This document shows, piece after piece, positions 16,783-26,128 of a DNA stretch of 64,000 nucleotides. The notes under the pieces are model-generated. The model made no database searches and was not told where the DNA came from. It worked only from the letters and a program-made list of their open reading frames with translations. The stretch is from Bacillus sp. NEB1478 (GTDB lineage: Bacteria; Bacillota; Bacilli; Bacillales; Fictibacillaceae), in assembly GCF_031582965.1 (NCBI RefSeq), contig NZ_CP134049.1, forward strand, positions 1,674,001 through 1,738,000. The letters run 5' to 3'. The translations under genes and the position numbers were made by a program. Position 1 is the stretch's first letter. Every line of letters begins with the position of its first letter.

Positions 16783-17955
16783 ATGAGTATTTATTTAATT
16801 GATGGTGCAAGAACACCTTTTGGCTCTTTCGGGAAATCTTTAAAAGATATTCAGCCAACGGAATTAGGTACAGTATCAGCATTGGAAGCGATAAAACGTG
16901 CTAACGTTTCATCAGAAGACATTCAGGATGTGGTGTACGGCAATGTAATTCATTCCAGTAAAAATGCAGCCTATGTGGCCCGGCATACGGCATTGAAGAC
17001 GGGTATTCCCGCAGAGGTTCCGGCTTTGCTTGTGAACAGACTATGCGGCTCTGGGATGCAGGCAGTTGTTTCTGCTGTGCAAAACCTTCGTGATTCTGAA
17101 GATGGAATTGCTCTTTGCGGGGGAATTGAAAATATGTCTCAATCTCCGCATGCAACCTTCTCACACCGTTTTCAAAGTCAAAAATTTGGTGCGATTTCTT
17201 TTGAAGATATGCTGCTTAATACACTAAGTGATGAGTATTTAGGTTACGGAATGGGAATTACAGCTGAAAATTTAGCTAAGCAATATCAAATCTCGAGAGA
17301 AGAGCAGGACGAGTATGCGAGTTTAAGTCATAAAAGAGCAGCGGAGGCTCTGGATAGAGGAAGGCTGAGCGAAGAGATTGTTCCTGTCCTGCTTAAAGGC
17401 GAAAAATCCCTAACAGAAGATGAAGGTATCAAATCAGACACAACGGTTTCAAAGCTAAGCCAGCTCAGACCTACCTTTCAGAAAGACGGAACGGTCACTG
17501 CAGGAAACTCTTCTACCATTAATGATGGAGCAGTATCTTTGATTCTTGCTCATAAAAATACCGTTCGGAAAAAAGATTTGAAGCCTCTTGTAGAAATTGT
17601 CTCTTGGTCTGTTACGGGTGTTGATCCATCCATTATGGGAATTGGACCGGTTCCAGCAATTAATCAAGCACTAAAAAGAGCAGGGCTTTCATTAAAGGAT
17701 ATCGGTTTATTCGAGATTAATGAAGCATTCAGTGCTCAGTATTTAGCCGTAGAAAAAGAACTTAAACTCGATCGCAGCCTTGCAAATGTTAACGGGGGTG
17801 CAATTGCGTTAGGGCATCCAGTCGGCGCGAGCGGAGCGAGGCTGGTCTTAACAACAGCATATGAAATGAAAAGAAGAAATGAAAAATATGGAGTAGCTAG
17901 TCTTTGTATCGGCGGCGGTCAAGGAATCGCAATGGTATTGAAACTTGTAAACTAA
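16783..17955 (+). CDS. second thiolase family protein (acetyl-CoA acetyltransferase)
   Basis: A 390-residue thiolase, with the nucleophilic Cys in NRLCGSGMQAVVSA, His in GHPVGASGARL and the C-terminal CIGGGQGIAM. It is only partly similar to the thiolase at 13775, so it is not a recent duplicate and may prefer another chain length. The start at 16783 (MSIYLIDGARTPFG) is chosen because the ribosome site GGGGTG is 9 bases before it; an in-frame ATG at 16777 is too close. It is the last gene of the scoAB operon. Confidence 0.9.
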   Translation: MSIYLIDGARTPFGSFGKSLKDIQPTELGTVSALEAIKRANVSSEDIQDVVYGNVIHSSKNAAYVARHTALKTGIPAEVPALLVNRLCGSGMQAVVSAVQNLRDSEDGIALCGGIENMSQSPHATFSHRFQSQKFGAISFEDMLLNTLSDEYLGYGMGITAENLAKQYQISREEQDEYASLSHKRAAEALDRGRLSEEIVPVLLKGEKSLTEDEGIKSDTTVSKLSQLRPTFQKDGTVTAGNSSTINDGAVSLILAHKNTVRKKDLKPLVEIVSWSVTGVDPSIMGIGPVPAINQALKRAGLSLKDIGLFEINEAFSAQYLAVEKELKLDRSLANVNGGAIALGHPVGASGARLVLTTAYEMKRRNEKYGVASLCIGGGQGIAMVLKLVN

Positions 17956-17988
17956 AAGAGTCCTGACGCCGGTCAGGACTCTTTTAAT
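17954..17988. terminator. bidirectional terminator, right border of the catabolic island
   Basis: A perfect 14-bp stem AAAAGAGTCCTGAC/GTCAGGACTCTTTT has a 4-base loop. The A and T ends serve the thiolase on the plus strand and yqkF on the minus strand. Confidence 0.9.
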
Positions 17989-18914
17989 TATATGCGATGT
18001 GTCTCATAAACTTCTGCAGGAAACAGTTCCTCTAATTTGTGCAGTTCATTTTCATTTAAAGAACCATGTTTAAAGGCTTCAATATTTTCTAATAGCTGTT
18101 CTGTTGTACTTGCGCCTGCTATTGCCGCAGCCACAACAGAATGATTTATTACAAACTGCAGTGAAGTGTTTGTCAACTTTTCATGAGGGCGAATATTTTT
18201 CTCGATTTCAGTCAATTTATTTTGTATATCAGCACCCTTATAGGATAAATACGTATCTTCAGGTTTTTTTGAATATCCTTTTTGGCTTAGCCACCCTTTT
18301 GCAACCGGCCCTCGTGAAATTACGCTGATATTTTTAGATTTCAAGTAGGTAAACAGTTCCTCCGGACGGCGGTCTAATAGACTATATTGCATCATCACAC
18401 TCTGTATATTCGCGTTCTCGGCAAAATAGTGAATCGTATTTGGACGGATAGATGAGATGCCATAATAGCGGATAAGACCTTCTTGTACAAGTTCTTCGAA
18501 GGCTTCAATCGTATCATCCATTGGATCATCTACTGTTCCGCCGTGTAGCTGATACAAATCAATATAATCGGTCTGTAAGCGAAGAAGACTTTCTTTCAAA
18601 GCAGATTTTATGTATTTTTTTGTAGGGTTCCATTTCCAATTATCTTTTTCTTTATTCCATTCATTCCCGCCTTTTGTAGCTAAAATGATGTCTTTTCTTA
18701 TATCTTTTAATAATTTCCCGATTAATTCCTCATTCCAGCCGAATCCGTAAAGGTCAGCCGTATCAAAATAGTTGATTCCATGATCAAGTGCAGTTTTTAC
18801 TATTTTTTCATTTTCATTTCCGAGATCAGGAGAAAGCGACATGCAGCCTAGTCCAAGTTCGCTGGCATAGAGATCTGATTTACCTATCTTTCTTTTGTTC
18901 ATTGGATAATTCAC
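17988..18914 (-). CDS. yqkF: aldo/keto reductase, YqkF-like
   Basis: A 308-residue aldo-keto reductase with the TIM-barrel catalytic tetrad pattern. NYFDTADLYGFG holds Asp and Tyr, TKGGNEW holds Lys and LYQLHG holds His. The C-terminal part resembles the NADPH-binding region (FVINHSVVAAAIAGAS). The substrate is unknown. It is oriented opposite to the island and to nudF, as in B. subtilis. A ribosome site (AGAGGTGAATTATCCA) precedes the ATG. Confidence 0.87.
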   Translation of the reverse strand: MNYPMNKRKIGKSDLYASELGLGCMSLSPDLGNENEKIVKTALDHGINYFDTADLYGFGWNEELIGKLLKDIRKDIILATKGGNEWNKEKDNWKWNPTKKYIKSALKESLLRLQTDYIDLYQLHGGTVDDPMDDTIEAFEELVQEGLIRYYGISSIRPNTIHYFAENANIQSVMMQYSLLDRRPEELFTYLKSKNISVISRGPVAKGWLSQKGYSKKPEDTYLSYKGADIQNKLTEIEKNIRPHEKLTNTSLQFVINHSVVAAAIAGASTTEQLLENIEAFKHGSLNENELHKLEELFPAEVYETHRI

Positions 18915-18950
18915 CTCTTGTTTTTGGGTATCTTGTAGTTAATTTACTTA

Positions 18951-19265
18951 GGCTGTTTTCTAAAAGATTGTTGAATTTTAGGTCACTTTTGTAAAGAGAC
19001 TTCATTGAAAAGTTGATTGGAGTGCAAGGTGCGAGACTCAGGCTAGGAGAAGTGTTCCGGCCACTTGAGGATTCTTCTCGTAAGGCATACGATGAGGAAG
19101 CTCGCTTGAGCAGGCTTTTCTTGCAGACGCAGGAACACATAAGCTTCCTCGAATACTGATCTTCATCCATCTTCCACCGTGGCTTACCTTACACCCCTCG
19201 AAAAGCGAGCAACCTAAAACGAAAATCAACTACATCTAAGAGCGCCAATGGTTACGAAAACAGCC
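18951..19265. repeat. repeat family A, full-length copy
   Basis: The element is 315 bp and ends in GGCTGTTTTC and GAAAACAGCC. Inside are the family motifs GATTGGAGTGCAAGGTGCGAGACT and, near the right end, AAGCGAGCAACCT and GAAAATCAAC. It has no coding potential of its own; the frames running across it are shadows. It fills the yqkF-mciZ gap. Confidence 0.88.
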
Positions 19266-19302
19266 TTTACTTATAAATAACGTATCACACAAGAATGCAA
19301 AA

Positions 19303-19330
19303 ATAAAAACCTCCCGATTGATGGAAGGTT
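19303..19330 (-). terminator. terminator of the mciZ-like gene
   Basis: On the minus strand, AACCTTCC pairs with GGGAGGTT (one mismatch) across a 7-base loop and is followed by TTTTATTTTT. The stem overlaps the stop codon of the gene. Confidence 0.7.
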
Positions 19331-19463
19331 ACTTTTTTGGTGCAGTCGCATGAATCCAGTCTGAAACGAGTTCGTGCTGTTTCATATAGCTTTTGAGCAT
19401 ATATTTAATTTGCCAGGCTTTCCCGACGAGGGTAATTCCTTTTGGCTGTAAATATATTTTCAT
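19329..19463 (-). CDS. mciZ: MciZ-like cell division inhibitor
   Basis: A 44-residue protein. It resembles B. subtilis MciZ (40 residues), which caps FtsZ filaments in the mother cell: PKGITLVGKAWQIKYMLK matches PKGVVLVGKAWEIRAKLK, and SDWI near the end matches KDWI. The place between yqkF and nudF is also the same. AAGGGGGCAG precedes the ATG. The B. subtilis gene is sigma-E driven; no convincing promoter of that type could be fixed here. Confidence 0.85.
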   Translation of the reverse strand: MKIYLQPKGITLVGKAWQIKYMLKSYMKQHELVSDWIHATAPKK

Positions 19464-19560
19464 CAATCTCTGCCCCCTTGACTGCTATTAATGGAAGTTT
19501 TCCAAAGTATGATAGACTTTATGTATGAAGAGAAATAAATAGAACATTGGAGTGTGCAGG

Positions 19561-20109
19561 ATGGACAATTTAACTGAAAAAACGGTATCCAGAGAACAAA
19601 TTTACAATGGAAAAATAATAGATCTATTTGTAGAAGAGGTTGAACTGCCTAATAAAAAAATAGGCAAAAGAGAGATCGTAAAACATCCTGGTGCTGTGGC
19701 TGTTCTGGCTGTAACCGATGATGGAAAGATTTTAATGGTGGAACAATTTCGTAAACCGCTGGAAAAAACAATCGTGGAAATACCGGCCGGAAAACTTGAA
19801 AAAGGAGAAAATCCGTTAGAGTGTGCAAAACGCGAACTATTGGAAGAAACAGGATATTCTTGTGAAAAGATAGAGTCGATTGGCTCGTTCTATACCTCTC
19901 CTGGTTTTGCAGATGAACTAATTCATCTTTATTTTACGGATACGTTAATTCATAAAGGTGAACAAATGACTGATGAAGATGAATTTGTAAATGTTTTAGA
20001 GATTAGTATTGCTGAGGCAAAAGAAATGATGAAAAACCAAAAAATTCATGATGCTAAAACCGTATACGGTGTTTTATATATGGAGCTTAATCATGCAAAA
20101 GGAAAATAA
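19561..20109 (+). CDS. nudF: ADP-ribose pyrophosphatase
   Basis: A 182-residue Nudix hydrolase. The Nudix box GX5EX7REUXEEXGU is complete: GKLEKGENPLECAKRELLEE followed by TGYS, with the AIPAGK-type lead-in EIPAGK and a proline-containing SPGFADE downstream, typical of ADP-ribose pyrophosphatases. It hydrolyses ADP-ribose to AMP and ribose 5-phosphate. The ATG at 19561 is chosen behind GGAGTGTGCAGG; an in-frame GTG at 19552 lies within that site. It overlaps yqxK by 17 bases. Confidence 0.9.
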   Translation: MDNLTEKTVSREQIYNGKIIDLFVEEVELPNKKIGKREIVKHPGAVAVLAVTDDGKILMVEQFRKPLEKTIVEIPAGKLEKGENPLECAKRELLEETGYSCEKIESIGSFYTSPGFADELIHLYFTDTLIHKGEQMTDEDEFVNVLEISIAEAKEMMKNQKIHDAKTVYGVLYMELNHAKGK

Positions 20110-21298
20110 AATCAGTACCTTTTTTGCTGATATGCATATTCATATTGGTGCTTCCAAATCAGGAAAACCGATTAAGATTACGGGGTCGCGATCTTTAACA
20201 TTGACTAATATATTATCAGAAGCAAAGCATAAAAAGGGTATGGACCTAATCGGTGTTATTGATTGTCACTCGCCAGAGGTTTTAGAAGAATTAAATGAAA
20301 TGAAACGGGAAGGCTCACTTATTGTAAAAGATGGCGGCGGTCTTTTTTTTGAAGGGTTGACGTTAATACCGGGTTCAGAAATTGAAATAAATGATGAAAG
20401 GTGTAACGGACCAATTCACGTATTGGTGTTTATGCCTGACTTAGTAAAGATGGAGATGCTCAGCGGCTGGCTCGCGAGCCGGATGAAAAATATACATTTA
20501 AGTTCGCAGCGTATGTATGGAACTGCAGTGGAATTACAAAATTTTGTGAAGGATCTTGGTGGACTCTTCATACCCGCTCACATATTTACTCCTTTTAAAA
20601 GTTTATATGGAAAGGGTGTAAAGTTTTCTCTTAGTGAAGTGTTTGATCCGGATTTAATAGATGCGGTAGAACTAGGGTTAAGTTCTAATACAGAAATGGC
20701 TTCAATGATCTCTGAGCTTTCGCCTTATACCTTCCTGTCTAATTCTGATGCACATTCACTGGAGAAAATCGGGAGAGAGTATCAAATGCTTGCTTTAAAA
20801 GAAGCTACATTTGATGAATTCAAATTGGCAATCAAAGGAAAAGAGGGACGGGGCGTAGTCGCAAACTATGGACTCAATCCTTATCTAGGTAAATATTACA
20901 GAACGGTTTGTGAAAAATGTTTGCATCCAAATGCATTTTACAAAGATTCCGCTTGTGACAATTGCATGAGCAGTACCTTTATTAAAGGGGTATATGACAG
21001 AATTCAAGAATTAAAACAGAAAGAAAACAGCGATTTATCGAGACCTCCTTATATACATCAATTCCCATTAGAGTTCATACCTGGTCTTGGACCTAAAAGT
21101 CTTCGGAAATTGCGTGAAGCATTTGGTACGGACATGGATATCATTCATTCTGTACCGGTGGAAAATTTAAAGAGAGTAGTGAAGCCAGCTCTTGCAGAAG
21201 CAATTTCTGCTGCAAGAAAAGGGAATGTTTCTATTCAAATTGGGGGCGGCGGTACTTACGGAAAGATAATGGCGGACAAAACTATTAATAAAAATTAG
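20093..21298 (+). CDS. yqxK: endonuclease Q-like PHP-domain protein, YqxK
   Basis: A 401-residue protein with an N-terminal PHP domain (ADMHIHIG with HxH, then VIDCHSP and LSNSDAHSLEKIG). A zinc-finger region CEKCLHPNAFYKDSACDNC and a C-terminal helix-hairpin-helix (EFIPGLGPKSLRKLREAFG) follow. The same order is found in archaeal EndoQ, which cuts DNA at deaminated bases, so a base-damage nuclease role is inferred. It starts at 20093 inside nudF, with GGAG about 8 bases before, so it is coupled to nudF. The ORF is open further upstream, out of the known start. Confidence 0.82.
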   Translation: MQKENKISTFFADMHIHIGASKSGKPIKITGSRSLTLTNILSEAKHKKGMDLIGVIDCHSPEVLEELNEMKREGSLIVKDGGGLFFEGLTLIPGSEIEINDERCNGPIHVLVFMPDLVKMEMLSGWLASRMKNIHLSSQRMYGTAVELQNFVKDLGGLFIPAHIFTPFKSLYGKGVKFSLSEVFDPDLIDAVELGLSSNTEMASMISELSPYTFLSNSDAHSLEKIGREYQMLALKEATFDEFKLAIKGKEGRGVVANYGLNPYLGKYYRTVCEKCLHPNAFYKDSACDNCMSSTFIKGVYDRIQELKQKENSDLSRPPYIHQFPLEFIPGLGPKSLRKLREAFGTDMDIIHSVPVENLKRVVKPALAEAISAARKGNVSIQIGGGGTYGKIMADKTINKN

Positions 21299-21299
21299 G

Positions 21300-21327
21300 A
21301 CATACCCTCCACTTAAATTCATAGAAT
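21300..21327 (+). promoter_or_regulatory. sigma-E type promoter candidate for spoIIM
   Basis: CATAGAAT at 21320-21327 matches the sigma-E -10 (CATACAAT) at 7 of 8 positions. A weaker ACATACC lies 13 bases upstream where the -35 would be. The B. subtilis gene is sigma-E dependent. Confidence 0.4.
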
Positions 21328-21363
21328 AAAACTAAGAGTTTTAGGTGGAGGAGGTAATATACA

Positions 21364-22002
21364 ATGGAAAGTATTCGATATTACATGCAGCGTCATCTTC
21401 AGGAAAATCGTACATTGTATGCATTTGTTTGTGTATTATTTTTAATGGGAGTCATATTTGGAGCCATTATTGTCAACAGTTTGAGCCCGAATCAAAAGCA
21501 AGATCTTTATACGTATTTATCGCGTTTTTTTGTTCAAGCATCCGAAGGTGGATTCGCTAGTAAATCAGATATGCTTTTTCAGAGTTTTGGCCACTATTTG
21601 AAATATATGGGTCTTATGTGGCTTTTGGGGTTATCTGTAATCGGCCTTCCTGTCATCCTTATTATGCTGTTTCTAAAAGGAGTTGTAATGGGATTTACTG
21701 TTGGGTTTTTAGTTAATCAAATGGGATGGTATGGTTTTTTACTATCATTTGTATCCGTACTTCCTCAAAATGTGCTGTTGATTCCTGCGTTTATTATCGT
21801 TTCGGTAGCGGCCATTGCTTTTTCTATTAAAATAATCCGACAGTTAGCTTTTAAACATCATCATGTACCATTCTTTCCGCAGTTGCTCCGATACACAATG
21901 CTTGTTGCAGGTGTAGGTGTTATGGTTTTTTTAGCATCTTCACTGGAAGCTTTTTTTACACCGGCATTAATGGAGCAGGTTATTAAATGGTCCATTCATT
22001 AA
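21364..22002 (+). CDS. spoIIM: stage II sporulation protein M
   Basis: A 212-residue membrane protein with five or six hydrophobic segments (about residues 21-40, 85-105, 110-130, 132-150, 180-200). SpoIIM works with SpoIID and SpoIIP as the mother-cell machine that thins septal peptidoglycan and drives engulfment. It starts behind GGTGGAGGAGGT. The order yqxK-spoIIM-fur is as in B. subtilis. Confidence 0.9.
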   Translation: MESIRYYMQRHLQENRTLYAFVCVLFLMGVIFGAIIVNSLSPNQKQDLYTYLSRFFVQASEGGFASKSDMLFQSFGHYLKYMGLMWLLGLSVIGLPVILIMLFLKGVVMGFTVGFLVNQMGWYGFLLSFVSVLPQNVLLIPAFIIVSVAAIAFSIKIIRQLAFKHHHVPFFPQLLRYTMLVAGVGVMVFLASSLEAFFTPALMEQVIKWSIH

Positions 22003-22058
22003 TTAATAGTTATTATCTATTTATAATAAGTTTAAATCGTTATTTAAAATGACTTTAA

Positions 22059-22087
22059 TTGACAACTTTTTTTTCCATGCTTATAAT
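22059..22087 (+). promoter_or_regulatory. sigma-A promoter of fur
   Basis: TTGACA (22059-22064), 17 bases and TATAAT (22082-22087) match the consensus perfectly, 32 bases before the fur start. The region also carries an imperfect Per/Fur-like stretch (TTATAATTGACTTGT). Confidence 0.88.
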
Positions 22088-22118
22088 TGACTTGTGTATA
22101 CATAAGGAGGAAACGGGT

Positions 22119-22586
22119 ATGGAAAGCAGAATTGACCGTATCAAAAAACAGCTGCATTCACAAAGTTATAAGCTGACTCCACAGCGTGAGGCGACAGTGA
22201 GAGTCCTCCTCGAAAATGAAGAAGACCATTTAAGTGCTGAAGATGTTTATCTGCTCGTGAAAGAAAAGGCACCAGAGATTGGTCTGGCTACTGTTTATCG
22301 CACGCTGGAACTTTTAACAGAATTAAAAGTTGTAGATAAAATTAACTTTGGTGATGGAGTATCCCGCTACGATTTAAGAACGGAAGGTGCAGATCACTTT
22401 CACCATCATCTTGTATGTATCGAATGCGGTGCGGTGGATGAAATACAGGAAGACCTTCTTGGTGATGTAGAAAAAGTCGTTGAAGAAGGCTGGAATTTTA
22501 AAATTAAAGATCATCGCCTGACATTTCATGGTATTTGTCACAGATGCCATCCTAAAGATAATGATAATGAAGGAAGCGGAGAATAG
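22119..22586 (+). CDS. fur: ferric uptake regulator Fur
   Basis: A 155-residue Fur repressor. The N-terminal winged helix (LTPQREATVRVL, LATVYRTLELLT) is followed by the metal-binding dimerisation domain with HFHHHLVCIECGAVDEI and CHRCHP, so the structural zinc cysteines (CxxC twice) are complete. It represses iron uptake when Fe2+ is bound. The ATG at 22119 follows AAGGAGGAAAC and a perfect sigma-A promoter. The frame upstream of that ATG is leader sequence. Confidence 0.93.
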   Translation: MESRIDRIKKQLHSQSYKLTPQREATVRVLLENEEDHLSAEDVYLLVKEKAPEIGLATVYRTLELLTELKVVDKINFGDGVSRYDLRTEGADHFHHHLVCIECGAVDEIQEDLLGDVEKVVEEGWNFKIKDHRLTFHGICHRCHPKDNDNEGSGE

Positions 22587-22600
22587 CGCTTTCTTTTTTT
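22571..22600 (+). terminator. terminator 1 after fur
   Basis: GAAGCG pairs with CGCTTTC and is followed by a run of seven T; the stem begins inside the fur coding end. Confidence 0.7.
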
Positions 22601-22644
22601 GCTCTTTTATTAAGATACAATGCATAGCTGACATATAAAACTTT

Positions 22645-22680
22645 ACACATCCCAAGTGTTTTTTGGGTGTCATTCTTTTT
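22645..22680 (+). terminator. terminator 2 after fur
   Basis: ACATCCCAA and TTGGGTGT form a stem with a short T-rich loop, followed by CATTCTTTTT. It is a second, weaker stop between fur and yqzK. Confidence 0.55.
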
Positions 22681-22806
22681 CAATGTAAAGAAATATTTAC
22701 AAACCTGAAATAATGGGGTAACGTAAGTGATGTATCGATAACTTTTACGTATAAACTAGGGACATGTGGGCATAACCTGTACTATATGAGGACAGGGGTG
22801 AACACG

Positions 22807-23034
22807 ATGATTTCCTGGTTGAAACTAGTATGGAATACAGCAAAGGTTTTTTTTGCTTTTTCAATTTGTACACTTGTTTTTTATTTTGGTTTACTTTGGA
22901 TTAACCAAGAATACGAAAACTACCATAGATATGATGAACCGAAAGGGAAAGCAGTAAAGGTTTTTAATCTGGACTCAGATAAAGATTCGAATTTTGTGAA
23001 AAGGCTTTTTTATTTCTATCAAAACGGTGAATAA
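22807..23034 (+). CDS. yqzK: DUF4227 (YqzK) family small membrane protein
   Basis: A 75-residue protein with one N-terminal membrane helix (residues 4-32) and a basic-acidic tail rich in charged residues. It corresponds to B. subtilis YqzK, of unknown function, between fur and xerD. The ATG at 22807 is preceded by AGGGGTG. The frame extends seven codons upstream, to 22786, but that lies on the ribosome site. Its stop is 11 bases before xerD, suggesting one transcript. Confidence 0.8.
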   Translation: MISWLKLVWNTAKVFFAFSICTLVFYFGLLWINQEYENYHRYDEPKGKAVKVFNLDSDKDSNFVKRLFYFYQNGE

Positions 23035-23045
23035 GGAGGGCTATG

Positions 23046-23936
23046 ATGAACGACCATGTTCAGGATTTTCTTCAATATATTATTGTGGAACGCGCCCTTT
23101 CAAAAAACACAATAGATTCCTATAAGCGAGATTTAATTCAATATGTACGTTTTTTAGAAAAAGTAGAATCGATTGAATCCATTCATAAGGTTGACCGTAA
23201 TAACATTATGGGATATCTTTTATTTTTAAAAGAAAATGGTAAGGCTTCCACAACACTTGCGCGTAACATTGCATCGATTCGAGCGTTTCATCAATTTTTG
23301 TTTCGTGAGAAGTTTACGAGTCAAGATCCAACTTTACATATCGAAACGCCAAAAACAGAAAGAAAATTACCAAAAGTATTATCTACTGATGAAGTGGAAG
23401 CCTTGTTAGAAACTCCATCCACTAATGAACCATTGTCAAAGCGTGATAAAGCGATGCTTGAACTTCTTTATGCAACAGGAATTCGAGTATCGGAATTGGT
23501 GCAGCTGGATCTCTCAGATGTTCATCTGTCAATGGGATTTATCCGCTGTATGGGTAAAGGTAATAAAGAAAGAATCATTCCACTTGGTAAAATGGCTCAA
23601 AAGGCAATTGAAAGTTATTTAAATGCTGGAAGGTCTATATTGCTTAAGAGAAAAAAGACAGAAGCATTGTTTTTGAACCATCATGGCAATCGATTATCGA
23701 GGCAAGGTTTTTGGAAAATATTGAAGCAATTAGCTGTAAGGGCTAAAATAGATAAAGAACTTACACCGCATACGCTTAGACACTCTTTTGCCACACACCT
23801 TTTAGAAAATGGAGCTGATTTGCGTGCAGTCCAGGAAATGTTAGGACATGCTGACATTTCAACGACTCAAATTTATACACACGTTACAAAAACACGATTG
23901 AAAGATGTATACTCCGCCTTCCATCCGAGGGCGTGA
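23046..23936 (+). CDS. xerD: site-specific tyrosine recombinase XerD
   Basis: A 296-residue recombinase (RipX in B. subtilis). The N-terminal SAM-like domain is followed by the catalytic domain: Arg in [15 protein letters not shown], then Lys in [28 protein letters not shown] carries His and Arg, and [14 protein letters not shown] carries His and the nucleophilic Tyr. With XerC it resolves chromosome dimers at dif. AAGGAGGG lies 6 bases before the ATG at 23046; the ATG at 23043 is too close to it. Confidence 0.93.
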   Translation: MNDHVQDFLQYIIVERALSKNTIDSYKRDLIQYVRFLEKVESIESIHKVDRNNIMGYLLFLKENGKASTTLARNIASIRAFHQFLFREKFTSQDPTLHIETPKTERKLPKVLSTDEVEALLETPSTNEPLSKRDKAMLELLYATGIRVSELVQLDLSDVHLSMGFIRCMGKGNKERIIPLGKMAQKAIESYLNAGRSILLKRKKTEALFLNHHGNRLSRQGFWKILKQLAVRAKIDKELTPHTLRHSFATHLLENGADLRAVQEMLGHADISTTQIYTHVTKTRLKDVYSAFHPRA

Positions 23937-24050
23937 GATTTCTTTTTATTTTCAGTTGTCAGACTTCCGACATCACCTTGGACTTGTTTGCAGGTTTAAG
24001 TTAAAGGAAATAGTAAATACAGTGAAGTTATGATATTTCAGGAGGAAAAT

Positions 24051-25235
24051 ATGAAACAAACACGCTTTAAACGTACATTTTTAATTGTAATGGATTCAGT
24101 AGGTATTGGTGAAGCACCAGACGCTGAGAAATTTGGTGATAAAGGGTCTCATACTTTAGGTCATATTGCTGAACGCATGAATGGACTAAAAGTGCCGAAT
24201 TTGGAAAAGTTGGGACTTGGAAATATCGATCCGTCCATTAAAGGGGTTTCTCCATCTACTAAACCAGATGCTAACTATGCAAAACTTCCTGAGTTATCAA
24301 ATGGAAAAGACACGATGACAGGACATTGGGAAATCATGGGACTTCATATTAAAGAACCATTCCAAACTTTTCCTGATGGGTTCCCGGATGAACTAATCGA
24401 TATGCTGACTGAAAAGTGGGGCCGTGGCATATTAGGAAATAAAGCCGCTTCTGGAACTGAAATTATTACAGAGCTAGGAGAAGAGCATATGAAGACTGGT
24501 AAGCTGATTGTTTACACTTCAGCTGATTCCGTTTTACAGATTGCAGCTCATGAAGATGTTGTGCCAATTGATGAGTTATATAAAATTTGCGAAACAGCAA
24601 GAGAAATGACAAGAGATGGCAAGTACATGCTCGGAAGAATTATTGCCCGTCCGTTTGTTGGTGAGCCAGGAGCTTTTGAAAGAACGTCTAACAGGCATGA
24701 TTATGCACTAAAACCTTTTGGAAGAACAATAATGAATGAACTGCAAGACGGCGGATTTGACAGTATCGCACTTGGGAAAATCTCAGACATTTTTGATGGT
24801 GAAGGTGTTACAAAAGCGATTCGTACAAAATCAAACATGGATGGAATGGACAAGCTTATTCAATCCATGGACGATGATTTTACAGGGTTGAATTTCTTAA
24901 ATCTTGTAGATTTTGATGCATTATTTGGACATAGAAGAGACCCTGAAGGATATGGAAAAGCATTAGAAGAGTTTGATAATCGCCTTACTGAAGTATTAGA
25001 TAAACTACAAGACGATGATTTGCTTATGATAACAGCCGATCATGGAAATGACCCAGTACATCATGGTACAGATCATACACGTGAATATGTCCCTTTATTA
25101 GTCTTTCATAAGGGAATAGAAACAGGTAAAGAATTAAACGTTGGAAACACATTTGCTGATATTGGTGCAACCATTGCAGAAATTTATGATGTGAAAAAAC
25201 CAGAAATCGGCAGCAGCTTTTTAAATCAGCTGTAA
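24051..25235 (+). CDS. deoB: phosphopentomutase
   Basis: A 394-residue member of the alkaline phosphatase superfamily. The metal motif [17 protein letters not shown] starts the protein, [11 protein letters not shown] follows, and ITADHGNDP is the C-terminal metal site. It converts (deoxy)ribose 1-phosphate and 5-phosphate, linking nucleoside breakdown to central metabolism. AGGAGGAAA precedes the ATG at 24051. It lies 20 bases before pupG. Confidence 0.93.
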   Translation: MKQTRFKRTFLIVMDSVGIGEAPDAEKFGDKGSHTLGHIAERMNGLKVPNLEKLGLGNIDPSIKGVSPSTKPDANYAKLPELSNGKDTMTGHWEIMGLHIKEPFQTFPDGFPDELIDMLTEKWGRGILGNKAASGTEIITELGEEHMKTGKLIVYTSADSVLQIAAHEDVVPIDELYKICETAREMTRDGKYMLGRIIARPFVGEPGAFERTSNRHDYALKPFGRTIMNELQDGGFDSIALGKISDIFDGEGVTKAIRTKSNMDGMDKLIQSMDDDFTGLNFLNLVDFDALFGHRRDPEGYGKALEEFDNRLTEVLDKLQDDDLLMITADHGNDPVHHGTDHTREYVPLLVFHKGIETGKELNVGNTFADIGATIAEIYDVKKPEIGSSFLNQL

Positions 25236-25255
25236 GTTGAGGGGGAAATAAAAAC

Positions 25256-26071
25256 ATGAAAACAAATCAATTGCAGACATCTGCAGAATTTATTCAATCT
25301 AAACTAACAACAACTCCAAAAATCGGACTGATTCTTGGGTCTGGACTCGGTATTTTAGCGGATGAAATTCAAAATCCAACGGTAATTCCTTATTCGGATA
25401 TACCTGAATTTCCAGTGTCCACTGTTGAGGGACATGCTGGGCAGCTTGTAATAGGAGAACTTGCTGGTAAACAAGTAGTAGTTATGCAAGGCCGTTTTCA
25501 TTATTATGAAGGCTATTCTATGGAGAAAGTAACCTTCCCAGTACGTGTTATGAAATTAATCGGCGTTGAAACGATTGTTGTTACAAATGCAGCAGGCGGA
25601 GTAAATGAAGATTTTGAAGCTGGAGACTTGATGCTGATTACAGATCATATCAACAATTTTGGGGATAATCCTTTAATTGGTGCAAACGATAATTCTTTCG
25701 GTGTTCGTTTTCCGGACATGAGTGAAGCTTACACGAGTTCGTTGCAGGATATTGCCCGAAAGGTTGCCAAAGATCTAGGGCTATCCTTAAAAGAAGGGGT
25801 ATATGTTGGGAACACTGGTCCTTCTTATGAAACTCCTGCAGAAGTAAGAATGCTAAGAATTTTAGGTGCAGATGCAGTTGGAATGTCAACTGTTCCGGAA
25901 GTAATTATCGCAAGACATGCTGGTATTAACGTACTAGGTATTTCATGTATTTCTAACATGGCTGCAGGAATTTTAGATCAGCCCCTTACTCATGATGAAG
26001 TAATGGAAACAACAGAAAAAGTAAAAGCTAATTTCCTTTCCTTAGTAAAAGGAATTGTTAACAAGATCTAA
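25256..26071 (+). CDS. pupG: purine-nucleoside phosphorylase
   Basis: A 271-residue trimeric purine-nucleoside phosphorylase of the PNP/MTAP family. GSGLG opens the fold; GHAGQLVIGEL, QGRFHYYEGYS and NTGPSYETPAEVRMLR are the phosphate and nucleoside-binding segments. It cleaves guanosine and inosine with phosphate; the ribose 1-phosphate product feeds DeoB. It starts behind GAGGGGGAAA. A repeat element lies between this gene and pdp. Confidence 0.92.
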   Translation: MKTNQLQTSAEFIQSKLTTTPKIGLILGSGLGILADEIQNPTVIPYSDIPEFPVSTVEGHAGQLVIGELAGKQVVVMQGRFHYYEGYSMEKVTFPVRVMKLIGVETIVVTNAAGGVNEDFEAGDLMLITDHINNFGDNPLIGANDNSFGVRFPDMSEAYTSSLQDIARKVAKDLGLSLKEGVYVGNTGPSYETPAEVRMLRILGADAVGMSTVPEVIIARHAGINVLGISCISNMAAGILDQPLTHDEVMETTEKVKANFLSLVKGIVNKI

Positions 26072-26128
26072 GGATACGTTGGCACACGAAGCCGCAGCAA
26101 ATCGTAAGAACCTGAAATCAATTCATAA

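Noticed and set aside
20048..20092. Upstream extension of yqxK inside nudF
   Set aside because: The extra 15 residues are out-of-frame nudF codons; the ATG at 20093 has a ribosome site and fits the family start.
21307..21352. Inverted repeat TCCACTTAAA...TTTTAGGTGGA before spoIIM
   Set aside because: It could hide the ribosome site, but the stem is imperfect with a long loop and there is no support for a regulatory role.
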